A stretch of 64,000 bases of DNA from Camelus bactrianus (GCF_048773025.1 NC_133559.1:3130501-3194500), one strand, 5' to 3'; shown: positions 21,565-32,739, counted from the first letter of the stretch. Translations and numbers: made by a program. The notes: generated from the sequence alone by a model not told the origin.

Positions 21565-21955
21565 TGCAGCCAATTATATTTACTAGTCACCTACTATGCC
21601 CCAGGCACTATCCCTCTTTCTGGGGACACGTTAGTGAACAAAAGAGATGGACAAGCTCTCACAACAGTATGTTCTAACCAAGGGAGATTTTAAAAACCAT
21701 GGAAACCAATGAACAAGACGATTTTGGGGTGACTAGTGCCGGTGTGAGGAAGAAAGCAAATCAAGGCATTTGAGAACAAGGGATCCTCGGGGGAGGCAAT
21801 CAGATCGGGTGATCCAGAAGGGCTTCATGGAGGAGGTGACATTGGCGCTAAGGCCGGAAAGGCAAGGGGAGCCAATCATGCAAGGGTGTTCCAGGCAGAG
21901 GAAAGAGCAAGTGCAAAGGCCCTGTTGTAGAACCAGGAAAGAAGGGACCACAGGG
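21565..21955 (-). repeat. L2 LINE, long 3' fragment
   Basis: Reverse L2 order over about 390 bases: CTAGTCACCTACTATGCCCC, CTGGGGACACGTTAGTGAAC, CTTCATGGAGGAGGTGACAT, GGTGTTCCAGGCAGAGGAAA and GTGCAAAGGCCCTG. It is one of the better preserved L2 copies here. Confidence 0.75.
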
Positions 21956-22469
21956 GGTTGGCAGCAATGGGGCTCAAGTGGGGTGGGTGAGGGGTGGGTG
22001 GGGAGGAGGCTGCGTGCTCGGGAAGGAGTGATTCTGGGAAACTGGTGGAGGTGGGGGCTCGGCGGGGCCTGGAGGTGCAGCCTTCAGGTGCCTGGGCAGC
22101 GTGCATGGAAAACCTGCCAAATCCTGGACCAGAAAAGCCGTCTTGAGAGACCAGAGTTGTCAGACGGGAGTGGGGACACCCCAGCAAGGCTCCCCATGGC
22201 CTTCAAGGGGCTCTTGGTGCCCCAGTCTCAAAGTGTTGAGAACTCGGGAAGCTGGGTGAGGACCTGTGTGGCCCCAAGGGTCCCCAAGCCCCTGTGTTGT
22301 AAGGAGTGTTTGGCTCCTGTCCATGGGCCTGGCCCAGAGTCTCACCGTCGGGGCCTGTGACTGGGAGCCCTCCTTTCTCCCTCTCTGGTGTGCTATGGAA
22401 GATCCCAGGAGGGCAGCATGGGGTGGGGGGCTATTTCTGGCACCCAGTAACTGGGGCTAGTCTTTCCTG

Positions 22470-22622
22470 AGTGCTGACTCCACGGAGGCTTCCTTCTAAG
22501 GCCTTTCAGGAGTAGCCTGTTCAATCCTCTTATCATTTTACAAGTTGGGAAACTGAGGCCCAGAGAGGGTAAGCATGTGTTCAAAGGTCACACAGCTGGG
22601 ATCAGAGCCTGCGCCGTGAACT
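22470..22622 (-). repeat. MIR SINE
   Basis: CAATCCTCTTATCATTTTAC, AAGTTGGGAAACTGAGGCCC, AGAGAGGGTAAGC and GGTCACACAGCTGGGATCAG are in reverse MIR order and well preserved. Confidence 0.75.
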
Positions 22623-22654
22623 AATGCTGCTGTCACCAACAATAATAGTAACAC

Positions 22655-22860
22655 ATCTCAATTCTGAGGCATTAGGTGCCCAGCGCTGTCAAAAGCACGT
22701 CCCGCTTATAATGCCCTTTATCATCACGAAACTCCACTAGTTATTATCCCATTTTACACATGGAAAAACTGAAGCAACGGAGGGTCGGCACTTGCTCATT
22801 TGCACAGCAGTTAAGATGCTGAGGCCGGGGTTTGAACCAAGCAGGACAGGGCTCCTGCTC
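22655..22860 (-). repeat. MIR SINE
   Basis: AGGCATTAGGTGCCCAGCGC, TTATTATCCCATTTTACACA, TGGAAAAACTGAAGC and GGGGTTTGAACCAAGC follow a reverse MIR over nearly its full length. It is the second MIR in the same orientation in 0.4 kb. Confidence 0.7.
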
Positions 22861-24395
22861 TGCTTTGGAACCAACTGCCCCCTATCCTGCTTTGGGAGCA
22901 GAAGGGCTGATAAGGGGTGGGGGGGGGCCAGGCATCTGCTGCTGTTTCAATCTCTGTGGGCCACACTGCTGAGCTGGTGGGGGCAAGCGGGCATGCGAAG
23001 GATTCCACCTGCAGTTACCGGGTTTAAACAGGGTGGGAGGTGAGGGTGGTCTCCAAGCTGGCATCCCCTCCACCCTGACCTGTCACAGAGAGGCTTTGAC
23101 CAAAGGGGCAGTTGCAAAGTGATGCCCACTCTGGGTGTCCCCAGGGCACGGGGGTCCGGCCCTCCAGTTAGGAAGAACCATCCGCTCCTGGTGCCCCCTC
23201 ACCACCCACGGGGCCTGCGCCAACCCTGAAGATGTCCGGGGCCTCTCCCACTCACTCCCACATTCAGGGCGTGGCAGGCCCCGTCTGGATCTGGAGTCCG
23301 CACTGGAGCCGGCCTGGCCTGGGGGTCACTGGTGGTCATCCTTAATGGCTCCACTCTGCTGTCCAGCTCTGTCTCCACAAGGGAGTGATCTATGACCCCA
23401 TTACTGCCGAGGCCTCTCAAGGGCTCCAGGATGGATTACCGGCTGCCTTGGGAGAGCAGGGAGGCGAAAACACAGGCAGGTGAAAAATGAACTTCATCAG
23501 ACTCCCCGGGTCTCATTACCATCCATCAGCAGCCAGCCCGACCCCGGGGGGTGGGGGGGTGGACACCCCCTCTAAGCTGCAACGCTCAGCTCAGCCTTGC
23601 CTCCTGCCTCGTTCCCCAGGGACACCAGGAAGGAGCTGACAGCCTGCGGTGGGGGCAGGATCAAGCATCTCCCACCAGGCCCCGACTGTGCAGCCATGAG
23701 TCTGTCCAGGTGTCTGGACAGTGTACTCTGACAGTGGGGGCCACACTGCCAGACACAGCATTGACACGCTTCCTATCTCTGCCGAGGCCCCCTGCCCCAG
23801 ACAAGCAGCCACTGGCTGGCACCCACCCAAAAACACCTGCTGAGGTTGTCCTGCTGGGCCCTGCGTGGGACAAGGGGTCTGCTGGGCGAGAATGGGCTTG
23901 CCTCCTGAATGGCAGAACAACCCGGGGCCTGGGACAGGTGACAGGGAGACAGCGACACCTTTATGAGGAAGTAGTCCTTGAGGTATCTGGTTGAGCTGAG
24001 GCTGGGTGGAGCCGGGCAGGTGCCCAGCACCCTAGCCTGGCCTAGCGGAGGCTCCGAGCCCTCAGGACACAGAAAAGGACCCCAAGACTCGGACAGGCCT
24101 GCTCTGTGCACTCTCCCAGCCTCTCCCCTGTGGGGCCAATTTTAAGTCGCCCCACTCCTCTGTCCACACACGTGTCCCCGCAGGAGGGCCGGGGCTTCAT
24201 TAGACCAGCTCATCACGGTCCCGGAAGACGAGGGCTGCTGGGCATTCAGAGCATTCCACCCACGCGCCTGGCTGTGAGCTCTCGGCCCTGCTGTGGGCTG
24301 AGCTGCCACCCGCACAGGTTCCAGCTTGTATGAGAAGAGAGAGCAAGACCCAGGGGACAGGGGGACAGGTAAACGAAATCTTTTCCCATGATATT
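22860..24395. other. GC-rich unique stretch, no gene supported
   Basis: Competing frames of up to 147 codons on both strands lack domains. TGAAAAATGAACTTCATCAG with GGTCTCATTACCATCCATCA at 23481-23528 is a small AT-richer island that might be regulatory. Nothing else stands out. Confidence 0.35.
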
Positions 24396-24399
24396 CAAG

Positions 24400-24625
24400 A
24401 CCACTGGTTCCGTGCCTGCTCTGTAGGCCCTGGGCTGAGCCACCAGCAGGAGTTCACATGACCCTCCTGGTGAGGCTGTGGGTTGGTGATCCTGTTGGTT
24501 CCGTTTTATGGTGTGGAGGTGAAAGTTCAGAGAGGTGAAGAGAATGGTTGGAGGTCACATAGCAAGTAAACAGCAGGGCTGGGAGGGAAGCCAGCACCCT
24601 GTGCCTGTCGGCTGCGTTTCAGGGC
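24400..24625 (-). repeat. MIR SINE, diverged
   Basis: GTGCCTGCTCTGTAGGCCCT, CGTTTTATGGTGTGGAGGTG, AAAGTTCAGAGAGGTGAAG and GGTCACATAGCAAGTAAACA are in reverse MIR order. Confidence 0.6.
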
Positions 24626-25349
24626 CAGGAAGAGGTTCTCCAACCCGAGCCCGGCCCTCACAGGATGAAGGGGACAGCCCTGCAACACCCACCACATCCT
24701 CAGAGCCGGTGTGAGGAGGCCCAGTCCCTGTTCTCTCCTGGGGGGGCCTCCGGGGCCCCAGATCAGGGTCCTGGGCTGGGCGGTCCCCACTGTCTCATCG
24801 CTGCCCGTCTCTGAGCTTGTCCTCATCTGTGGAGGGAGGTGATTCTGCTTCTCAGCAGGGAGTGAGTTCTGGGGAGGGACACTCTGGGAAGCGGCTTTGG
24901 CAAAGGAAGTGTCCTCCGATGTGGAGGGATGGTTGGCATTAACTTGATTCTGAGGGAAAAACCAACCAGGATCTGAACCAAAGCTGGGGGTGGCTGCCAA
25001 GCCTCACAGGGAACAGCCAAGGATGGATGACAGCTGCCTCTGGGCCAAAGACACATCCCTGTGGCCTAGAGACCAGTGGTCCATTCTGACCTTAGGCTTT
25101 GCAAATAGGAGGCACATGGGGGTCCTCCCACCCCTGGCCTGATGATTTCCTGCCCTTGGGGGGTCCCTTTAATGGCAGACCCCTCTTACCCGAGTCCCAC
25201 TCTCAAGACCCTGTGGCTTAAGATCCTCCCGGCCAAGCAGACAAACACCCACGAGGCAATTAGAGGGAAGCATGAATAGTCAATTGTGGGCAGCTTCTGA
25301 GGAAACTCACAGTCACCCAGGCTGGCCTTGGGGGAGGAGCATGTGTGTC

Positions 25350-25545
25350 AGAGAAAGAGAGAGAGACACCGTATGAGTGTGTGTGCGCGCGCGCGCACGT
25401 GCGTATGCTGGAGGCTCTATGTGCATGCCTGAGCGTGAGACAGGCTGTGTGTGTGTGTCCAGTGTGCATGTATGAGTGTATGTGTGTGCTTATGTACTGA
25501 GGCTGTGTGTGTGTGTGTGTGAAGGCATGTACACTTGGGAACTTT
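25350..25545. repeat. GA / GT / CG mixed simple-repeat tract
   Basis: A GAGAGAGA run leads into GTGTGTGCGCGCGCGCGCAC and then about 130 bases of interrupted GTGTGTAT/TGTGTG units. The alternating purine-pyrimidine segment around 25379-25403 favours Z-DNA. Confidence 0.85.
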
Positions 25546-26710
25546 GGCTACGTTTGCACACACACCTAGACCCATGACCAGAGGTCCGTGTACCCACACC
25601 AGGCCCACGAGGCTAGGTGGAAGGCCCAGGGACAGCCGCGGGCTGGACGGGCTGGAGTCTGCCCTGCTCCCAGATGAGCCTCGGGAAGAGGGAGGGCTTT
25701 GAGGATTTCTGGTCTTATTTGGAAGCGCTCTGACCTGCTCTGCCCCCACACCCATCTGTCCTTCCAACTCACCCAGAGTCCAGGGTGGGCTCCCCGGCCT
25801 GGGTGCCGGCTGAGGGCCCACAAGCAGGTCCCCTGGTTGTCCAGGCCGCGGTCACAGAGAAATCGAGGGGCTGGCCTCCTGCCCTGCTATCCTGGGGCTG
25901 GGTGACTGGGAGGTGCTTTACTCAGTCACCCACGCTGCAGAGATGGGGTCTGAGTGTCTGGAAGGTTTAGGGGTCACCATGTGTCTTCTCAGACACAGTG
26001 CTCACAGTGGGGGCCTCCTGCCCGATCAGCCTTGTGTGGGGCGTAAACCCTGTCCCGAGGGTCCGGGACAGCCGATGTTCCAACCCCCATCCCACTTGCA
26101 GCCAGGGCTTGTGGGTAAAGGAAGGGCCCAGAACAGCAAGATAAAGCCCGACTCGGAGGGACTGGGGAGGGAGCAGCAGGCAGGACGGACGAGCCATCGG
26201 AGCTGCCTGCGCCCCCAGGCCCCACAGCACGTGTGGTGGGGGGATAACCAGGTTTCAGGGGGCGGCCAGGCCAGGGCCCTGGACCGCGAGATTGATGCAC
26301 AGTGGGCGAGCTGACTGCCCGCAGGAGGGGGCATCAGCAGAGGCAGGGGCGCTGAGGAAGTCGGGGGCCTGGAGAGCGGAGCTGACTGAGAGCCTGCACT
26401 GCTGTTATTATTCCTGGGTGAGCAGCAGGGGGAGCCCCAGGGGGGTGTGTACCAGCCAGCTCCCAGGTCAGCGCAGAGGCCCCAGGCTGCTGTTGGACCA
26501 GGAGAGGTACCCACCTCCAGTTTGTTCTTGGTGACACTTCTCTATGAACAGACACGCCAGCCTCAGGCTTACCCAACAGCCTCTCAGGGTGGTTGACACA
26601 GGTGAGTCCTCCCGGGCCTGTCTGGTGTTCTGGGTGACCCTGAGGTGTGGTCACCATCCCAAGGGCCAGACGGAGCTGCTGGCCTCAGTTCTGTATAGTG
26701 GGAGATACCA
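25545..26710. other. GC-rich unique stretch, no gene supported
   Basis: Frames of up to 162 codons compete on both strands without domains. CACTGCTGTTATTATTCCTG near 26396 is a small AT-richer patch. No repeat is named. Confidence 0.35.
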
Positions 26711-26714
26711 GCTC

Positions 26715-26850
26715 TGACTGCCAGGTTCAGGTCCTGGTCTAACTGCCAAGCCTCCACTTCCTTATCTGTAAATGGGCCAACAGTCTCTACCTCGTAGGGA
26801 TGCCGTGAATATGAGTGGCACCTAATCAGAGCACTGCACATTTTTATGAA
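26715..26850 (+). repeat. MIR fragment
   Basis: CTTCCTTATCTGTAAATGGG, CTACCTCGTAGGGATGCCGT and GAATATGAGTGGCACC match the forward MIR middle and 3' part. Confidence 0.6.
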
Positions 26851-26867
26851 ATTAAATTAATAGTATG

Positions 26868-27558
26868 ACCGAGCAGATTCCGCTCCTGGGCATACAGCTG
26901 AACCTTGAACAACACGGGTTTGAACTGAGCAGGTCCACTCACACTCAGGTGTTTCTCAGTAGGAGAGACTACGGTACGGCACAGTCCGCGGTTGGCTGCA
27001 TCTACTAGTTCGGAGGAACCGTGGATGTGGCGGGACAACTGTAAGTTTCATGTGGATTTTCGACTTCTCGAAGGATTGGTGCCCCTAACCCCCATGTTTT
27101 TCAAAGGTCAACTGTATACCCCAAAGAACTGAAAACACAAGTCAAGTGTGTACATGAACGTTCACAGCAGCATTCATCATAGCAGCCGATATATGGAGAC
27201 AGCCCAAATATCCGTTAGCGGGAGAATGAATACATAAAATGAGGCCAGCCACACAGTGAAATACCATTCAGTCATGAAAAAGGATGAAGTCCTGACACAG
27301 CCACGGCACAGATGCACCTTGAACACACGCTCACGGAGAGGAGCCAGACACAAAAGATCACATGTTATATGATTCCATGTATATGAAATGTCTGGAATAG
27401 GCAAATCCTTACGGACAGAAAGCAGATCAGTGGTTGCCAGGGGCTGAACTGGAAAGAGGTGATGGTCTCACAACACTGTGAACGTACTAAATGCCACTGA
27501 ATTATCCACTTTAAAATGGGTAGCTTTATGTTACGTGCATTCTATCTCAATAGAAAAA
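26868..27558 (+). mobile_element. L1M 3' fragment interrupted by a MER2
   Basis: Forward L1M landmarks are GATTCCGCTCCTGGGCATA before the insert, and after it GTACATGAACGTTCACAGCA, CAAATATCCGTTAGCGGGAG, TATGATTCCATGTATATGAA, GTGGTTGCCAGGGGCTGAAC and CCACTGAATTATCCACTTTA, ending in a weak A-rich tail near 27558. It is 5'-truncated and long dead, with no open frame. Confidence 0.8.
26895..27114 (+). mobile_element. MER2 (TcMar-Tigger) nested in L1M, TA target site
   Basis: A nonautonomous Tigger-group element. The left terminus CAGCTGAACCTTGAACAACA, the internal GGTTTGAACTGAGCAGGTCC and the right terminus TTCAAAGGTCAACTG are inverted-repeat ends. The flanking TA dinucleotides at 26893-26894 and 27115-27116 are the expected TA duplication. 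Removing it would make the L1 sequence continuous, so it inserted after the L1. Confidence 0.75.
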
Positions 27559-27774
27559 ACTTAAATTAACACACATTGCCAAGACTTTACCAGACAACCA
27601 GTGGGCTCCCACACCCATTCGGAAATTCACAGGTCCCCAAACCAAACGCAAAGACTGGGAGGAATGTGTCTCCCATCTGGGCAGGATGGTACCTCCTGGC
27701 TGATGGAGGAGCAGTGGAGGGTTGGTTTGTGAGGCTGGATGATGGATCAGGAGCTGACGACTCAGACCCCCCCG

Positions 27775-27945
27775 GTGAGTGTTAATTGGATACAATTAGA
27801 CATGGGGCCACACCAAATGGAGCCAATTTGTTAACCATGTTTATGTCAGGATTTCAAACCACTACCATTTAAGGAAGAGCACAGACCAAATGTCTAAGTG
27901 TCAACTCTTAACCCAATCATGGTAATGGGCTGGGAGGCAGGGACA
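27775..27945. promoter_or_regulatory. AT-rich island, possible conserved element
   Basis: Contains GTTAATTGGATACAATTAGA (two ATTGG/AATTAG homeodomain-type cores), GCCAATTTGTTAACCATGTT (HNF1/FOX-like GTTAACC) and AACCACTACCATTTAAGG. No repeat family is recognised. Function inferred. Confidence 0.4.
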
Positions 27946-28129
27946 CCTGGGCAGCAGACATGGGGATTCCTCACTTTACTTTGCCTCCGCCTCGGCTTGC
28001 TTATGACCTTGACCTTGAAGCAGCATCCTGGGTTTCAGTTTCCACGGGTTGATTCCAGGGCTCAGGGAGGAGATGGGCGAGGCGTTAACATGCCCACAAT
28101 TCAGACGAGGCCCTGGAGCACCGCCCCTC

Positions 28130-28330
28130 CTGGCTAGAATAGTCTCCCTGTGTCTCCAAGAAGACCTCAACCACCCTTCTTTGCATCTTGGAATCCTTCA
28201 AGTCACAGCTCTGTCTCTTCTCCTCCAGGAAGCCCTCCCAAACTGCTTTGCGGTGCCCAGCTGGACTTTAAGATCCCTGAGGACAAGATTTCTACCTCTG
28301 AACTCCTGCTGTCATTTAGGGAGATGCTGA
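28130..28330 (+). repeat. L2 LINE fragment
   Basis: GCATCTTGGAATCCTTCAAG, CTCCTCCAGGAAGCCCTCCC and CTTTAAGATCCCTGAGGACA match the L2 3' region in forward order. Confidence 0.6.
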
Positions 28331-28884
28331 CTGTCCATGGTAGAACTTCCTGGCCAGTCCTGAGGTCCTTATAATCCACCAGAATTTTCTGGAAATGACA
28401 GTGTTTTGACTACCCAAGGCCAAACACTTGATGTCCTATCTTTGGATTTGGAAAATAAGCCCCATTGCCACCATGCTTGGCAGGGTTGGGGCACCCAGTA
28501 GGTGTGCACTGGACAGGAAGTCCAGCAGGCCTGACACCCTCTTGATGGCCATGCTGTGGACCTACAAAGGGTCTTATGTCCAAGGAGTTGGAGCGGGAGG
28601 GTGACTGCAGTGACCTGCTTCCCATGCCTCCTGGACCACGGCCACAGGGCTCTGGCCAGGCTGGGGGTCAGGCAGCAGATGGAGCACACACCCAAGTGGC
28701 GGGACTCCAGGACCCTCACGGCCCTGCGGGGGTCTGAACTGACACCCACGGGCTGGGGCAGCAGGAAATGCCTGCCAGGATATGGGGCTCCTGGCTCTGT
28801 TTTGGTGAGACCTTGACTGGTCCCAAGAACCAGAGGCCCCGGGGTTGGAGCAGCTGCTCAGTCTGGACGTGGGGAAGGACGCCA

Positions 28885-29300
28885 AGACTCAAAAGCACCT
28901 ACTGTGTGCTGGGAGCACCACCAGTCTCTTCGGGAGCGAGCTGAGAGTAACAATCAATTGATCAATAAGAGGACAAGCCTGAAGAAGCTCTTTGTTTTGT
29001 CTTGCTGATCAGCCATTCATTTCTGCAACAAGTATTTATTGAGGGCCTACTACGTGCTGTGTGCTGATCTAGGTGCTGAGGAGACGGAGAAGAACAAGAA
29101 CAGATGGAAATTCTTGATCTCTTGGAGCTGCCCAGCCAGTGGAGATGACAGACAACAATCAATGAAAATCAGTGAAATCCATCACTAGGTAATGACGTGT
29201 GTCCAGGAGAGCCTAAGGAAGGACAGGATGTGATGTGGAAGAGGCTGTGGAGGGTGTGACTTCACCCTCAGACCTGAGGGAAGACAGGGAGGGCCCTCGG
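28885..29300 (-). repeat. L2 LINE fragments, reverse
   Basis: A short tail piece (AAGCACCTACTGTGTGCTGG) at 28892-28911 precedes a longer copy from about 29010: CAACAAGTATTTATTGAGGG, CCTACTACGTGCTGTGTGCT, CTCTTGGAGCTGCCC, and GTGTGACTTCACCCTCAGAC near 29256. Order and strand fit reverse L2. Confidence 0.65.
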
Positions 29301-29394
29301 CTTTCTGGGAGCAGCCAGCAGCAGGGCCAAGGCCTGGGGGGGCATGCGGGGAGCATGGAAGGGACACATGCCCCCTGACCACGTGGCCCCCCAC

Positions 29395-29480
29395 ATCCCC
29401 GGAGGGCTAGGAGGCTGGTACAGGTTGGCAGCCAGTAAGTGCTGGAGCTGGGATCTGAACTCAGATGTTTAAATTCTCAA
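29395..29480 (-). repeat. MIR fragment
   Basis: CCAGTAAGTGCTGGAGCTGG and GATCTGAACTCAGATGTT are the reverse complement of the MIR 5' part. Confidence 0.5.
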
Positions 29481-29689
29481 GTCGCCTCTCCGGATGCCTG
29501 CTGTTGGGGAGGGTCCAATTCTGCTACCCCCACCACTGGCTTAGGAAGACTGCTTCCCTCGGGGAGGAGACAAGAGCCACAACAGGGGGAGACAACGGCA
29601 GAATGGTGCTAGGGTAGCAGGATGGTCAGGGACCACAGGGACCATATTCCATCTCAAGTTGGCTGCCTGGTGTGCCCCAAGACCCAGGG

Positions 29690-29875
29690 TGTACACAAGG
29701 CCACAGGGCACAGGGTGGCCAGGCCTCAGTCTTCTGGTCTCTAAGATGGGTTAATAACACCGCATCTGCCTCATTCAAGTTGTGGGGAGGATTCACAGTG
29801 TGAATCTGTGCAAAGCACGGAGAGCAGGGCCGCCCTGTGCAGTAAGCGCTCCACACACGTGAGCTGTTGCTCTTA
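29690..29875 (+). repeat. MIR SINE
   Basis: GGCCTCAGTCTTCTGGTCTC, TAAGATGGGTTAATAACACC, GGGGAGGATTCACAGTG and GCAGTAAGCGCTCC match forward MIR core to tail. Confidence 0.65.
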
Positions 29876-30264
29876 AAGGGGGTAGAACCACGTTCTCCTG
29901 GTCCTTAGCGGGGCACCAGGGAGGCTGGGCAGCCTTCTCTTGGCTCATCTCCCTGAAATGGGCTTCCCAGCTATGACCCTCCAGGCTCCCCTGGCTGTTC
30001 CCTGGGAGTTCAGCCCAAGAAGGCCCTAGCGGACGGGCAACCATGTGGAGGGCACCAAGTCCGAGGGCTGGGGATGGGGTTGGTGGGGTCTGAACGTCAT
30101 GGAGTCTGGGAAGGGAGTCTGGACTCCTGGCTCTTCCTAATGTGCGCAGAGCCCGCCATGGAGGAGGGGACCTTATCAGGCCAACGTGGGTGTGCCCCCG
30201 CCCCCCCGGCCTCCCCCTCCAAGCCCCCTGCCACTTGACCACATGTCTCCCCAAGCCTGCTGGG

Positions 30265-30360
30265 GCCCAGATGACCAGGCTGATAAACCCTTTTCCTGGG
30301 GACAGGGCTGTGTGCAGAGGGCCCGAGATAAAGCTGAGCGGCAGTGCTGAGCCCACGGTT
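30265..30360. promoter_or_regulatory. Possible regulatory block with GATA-type sites
   Basis: Two GATAA motifs (CTGATAAACC at about 30280 and GAGATAAAGC at about 30325) lie within 50 bases in otherwise unique sequence. Weak evidence only. Confidence 0.2.
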
Positions 30361-30649
30361 TCCTCCTCATGGGGTTGGGGGAGGGCGGGGAGGGCATGGT
30401 CAAAGGGGCAAGGGCAGCGTGGGTGGGCGGAGGGATGGGGGCCCACACCCTTCCCCCAGCTCCAGGAGAGGGAGGGCTCCCCCTGCAACCCTGCAGCTGC
30501 TTATGAATCCAGGGCTCACCTGTGCCAAGCCTGGTGTCAGCCGCCCCAGGGGGACAAAGGAGGTGAACCCCAGCCTCCCAGGACCTCCAAGCACTCAAGC
30601 AAAGAACAAAGCTGGCAGTTTCTACCAAGAGCACGTGGAGTGAGAAAGC

Positions 30650-30815
30650 AACTGGCATTTTCTCCATGCTATCCCAGATCGGAGCGCTTTCCATCATTAT
30701 CTCATTTAATCTGCCCACAACCCTGTTACCTCTGCTTTTCGGATGAGGAAACGAAGGCACAGAGAGGTTAGGGAACCTGCCCAAGGTCACATAGCTGGGA
30801 GAGGTTTTGGTCGGC
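30650..30815 (-). repeat. MIR SINE
   Basis: CATTATCTCATTTAATCTGC, GGATGAGGAAACGAAGGCAC, AGAGAGGTTAGGGAACCTGC and CCAAGGTCACATAGCTGGGA give an unusually well preserved reverse MIR. Confidence 0.8.
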
Positions 30816-31139
30816 GTTTCTCTTTCCAGATTCTGTTTGGCCAGCAGCCCACAGGGAACCCTCGAGTTAAGACGCTGTGTCTCGGCAAGGAGGGCTAGGA
30901 GGCAAAGGAGAGAATGGGACAGCGGGTAGGGAGGCACAGTACCCACAACGTTCTGATGGTACACAGATGCCTGTGGAGAATGGGGTGCCCGGGGCGCTCA
31001 GACACACAGACATCCCTCTGACCTCTGAGGGACAAACCCAGCTTCTTGCAACCCCCAAGCCCCACACCATGCACAGCCCACGATGGGTGCCCTGTCACCC
31101 CCAATCATTCAACACATCACCCGCACCAACATTCCAGGC

Positions 31140-31185
31140 TTCTGATCAAAGGTGATCAGAATTCCAGAACCAAAGATCAAAATGT
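31140..31185. promoter_or_regulatory. TCF/LEF-like motif pair
   Basis: GATCAAAGG at 31144-31152 is a strong TCF/LEF consensus, followed by the imperfect repeat TGATCA at 31153-31158 and AAAGATCAAAAT at 31172-31183. No repeat family is recognised. Occupancy is untested. Confidence 0.3.
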
Positions 31186-31439
31186 GGTAGGTGGAGAAGA
31201 TGGGAGGGAGGCCGAGGCCACCACACACTGCCAACTCTAACCTAAGGGCCCCCAGGATGGCGCAGTGCACAGCCTGCACAACAGCAGGAGCTGCTCGGAA
31301 ACCCAGTGGGACCTGCAGCCCTGGTGATGGTGGCGGAGCAAACCAGCCCATGTCGCCTGGATACCTCTCTCCCCAGAACGGAGTGGGGCAACTCTCTCCC
31401 CAGCAGACCCCCTCCATGCTGTACTCCCCTTCACACCTC

Positions 31440-31660
31440 CTCCCTCGCCCCACCCACCTCCTGCGCTGCGGGGGCACCTGTGGCTTGGCAGGGCCTGGCG
31501 CTGAGGGGCGAGGGAAGGCGCAGACATCCGCCGCCCCTCCCCCGCTCCTGGGCGCACCTCCAGCTCCCGGCTCCCGCGGTGACAGCCCGCCTCCCACAGC
31601 TCGGAGAACAGAGCCAGGCTGTGTTCACGTGTCTCCTGCCGGGACCACACGGCGGGCAGG
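31440..31660. promoter_or_regulatory. CpG-rich patch
   Basis: By eye I count about 20 CpG in 220 bases with high GC, unlike the CpG-depleted surroundings. It could be a weak CpG island, such as an orphan island or an alternative promoter. No first exon is recognised beside it. Confidence 0.4.
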
Positions 31661-31874
31661 AGGGCAGAAGGGTGGGGGAGCAGAGCCACCACCCCACACC
31701 GCAGGGCCACAGGCTCTGTCTGTGCCCAAACCTGCCATTAGGGAGATGTGAGGCAGCCAGACCAGCCCACCCAGCCACTGAGCCTACCCCAGATCAGCCC
31801 CTGGGGGCCAGGGCGGTCCTCCAGGATGGGGCCTCGGGCAGTGGCTGAGGGGCCTGGCCTTCCCAATGCCAGAG

Positions 31875-31985
31875 AAGATGAACACCCTCAGTTGTCCCCA
31901 TTTTACAGCTGGGGAGACTGAGGCTCAGAGACAGTACACAGGTCTGCCGGCAGGGTCTGATTCCTGAGACTGCAGTCAGCTTTCT
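31875..31985 (-). repeat. MIR fragment
   Basis: GTCCCCATTTTACAGCTGGG and GAGACTGAGGCTCAGAGACA are the reverse MIR core. Confidence 0.7.
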
Positions 31986-32224
31986 CCCCGTGTTCTGCTT
32001 TCCCGGGGGTGAGGTGGGGAAGCCAGGGAGGGTATGCCAGCTTGGTGGTGGGGAGAGGGCTAGGGGGGCAGCACCCGGAGACCTGGAGGGCTCAGGGAGC
32101 AGCTGCTCGCATCTAAAGAGGAGGCAGGCAGGCCCTCTCAGAGTGTGGAGGTTGGTCCCCGGTGGGAGTTCCTGTTGTGGAATTGCTGGGCTGCTCCCAG
32201 GCCTCAGGATGCCTGGGGCAGACC

Positions 32225-32320
32225 TCCCACCTCCAGAGACTCAGTTTATCTATAAAACAGGGCTAATGGCTTGAGAGCTGGCATGCAGTAGGTGCTCCAT
32301 AAATGCTCCTTCCCTTTCTG
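32225..32320 (+). repeat. MIR fragment
   Basis: GACTCAGTTTATCTATAAAA and GGCATGCAGTAGGTGCTCCA followed by TAAATGC match the forward MIR core and tail. Confidence 0.65.
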
Positions 32321-32739
32321 CGCGCTGCTGGGGGAGAGGGAGAGAGGGCCAGGATGCGGGGGGAGAGGGGAAGGGCGCCTGGAAGCTGCTCCCAGGATAC
32401 TGCTTTTCTGTGATTTCCGAGCACTTCCTTCACTCTGGACAAGGACTTTGTGTCTCACCGTGGCGGGCATGGTGGGGCGGGCTGCCTACCCACCCCCCAC
32501 CGGGCCTGATGGGCTCCTCCCTGGCCCAGTCAGGGTCCTGAGATTCCTGCCTTTCTCCCCACCTGGAGGAAGTGGGCTGTGGGTGGTTGGGGGAGGGGAT
32601 GGGGGGGTGACACTGTGACTCAAATACTCCCAGACAAGAACAGAATGACGAGGGGGACAGTGACAGTCAGGGTGCTGACAGCTCACACTGCTGAACTGTG
32701 TTGTCTTGAGGGCCTCAGGTTAGGACCCGCTCCACCCTC

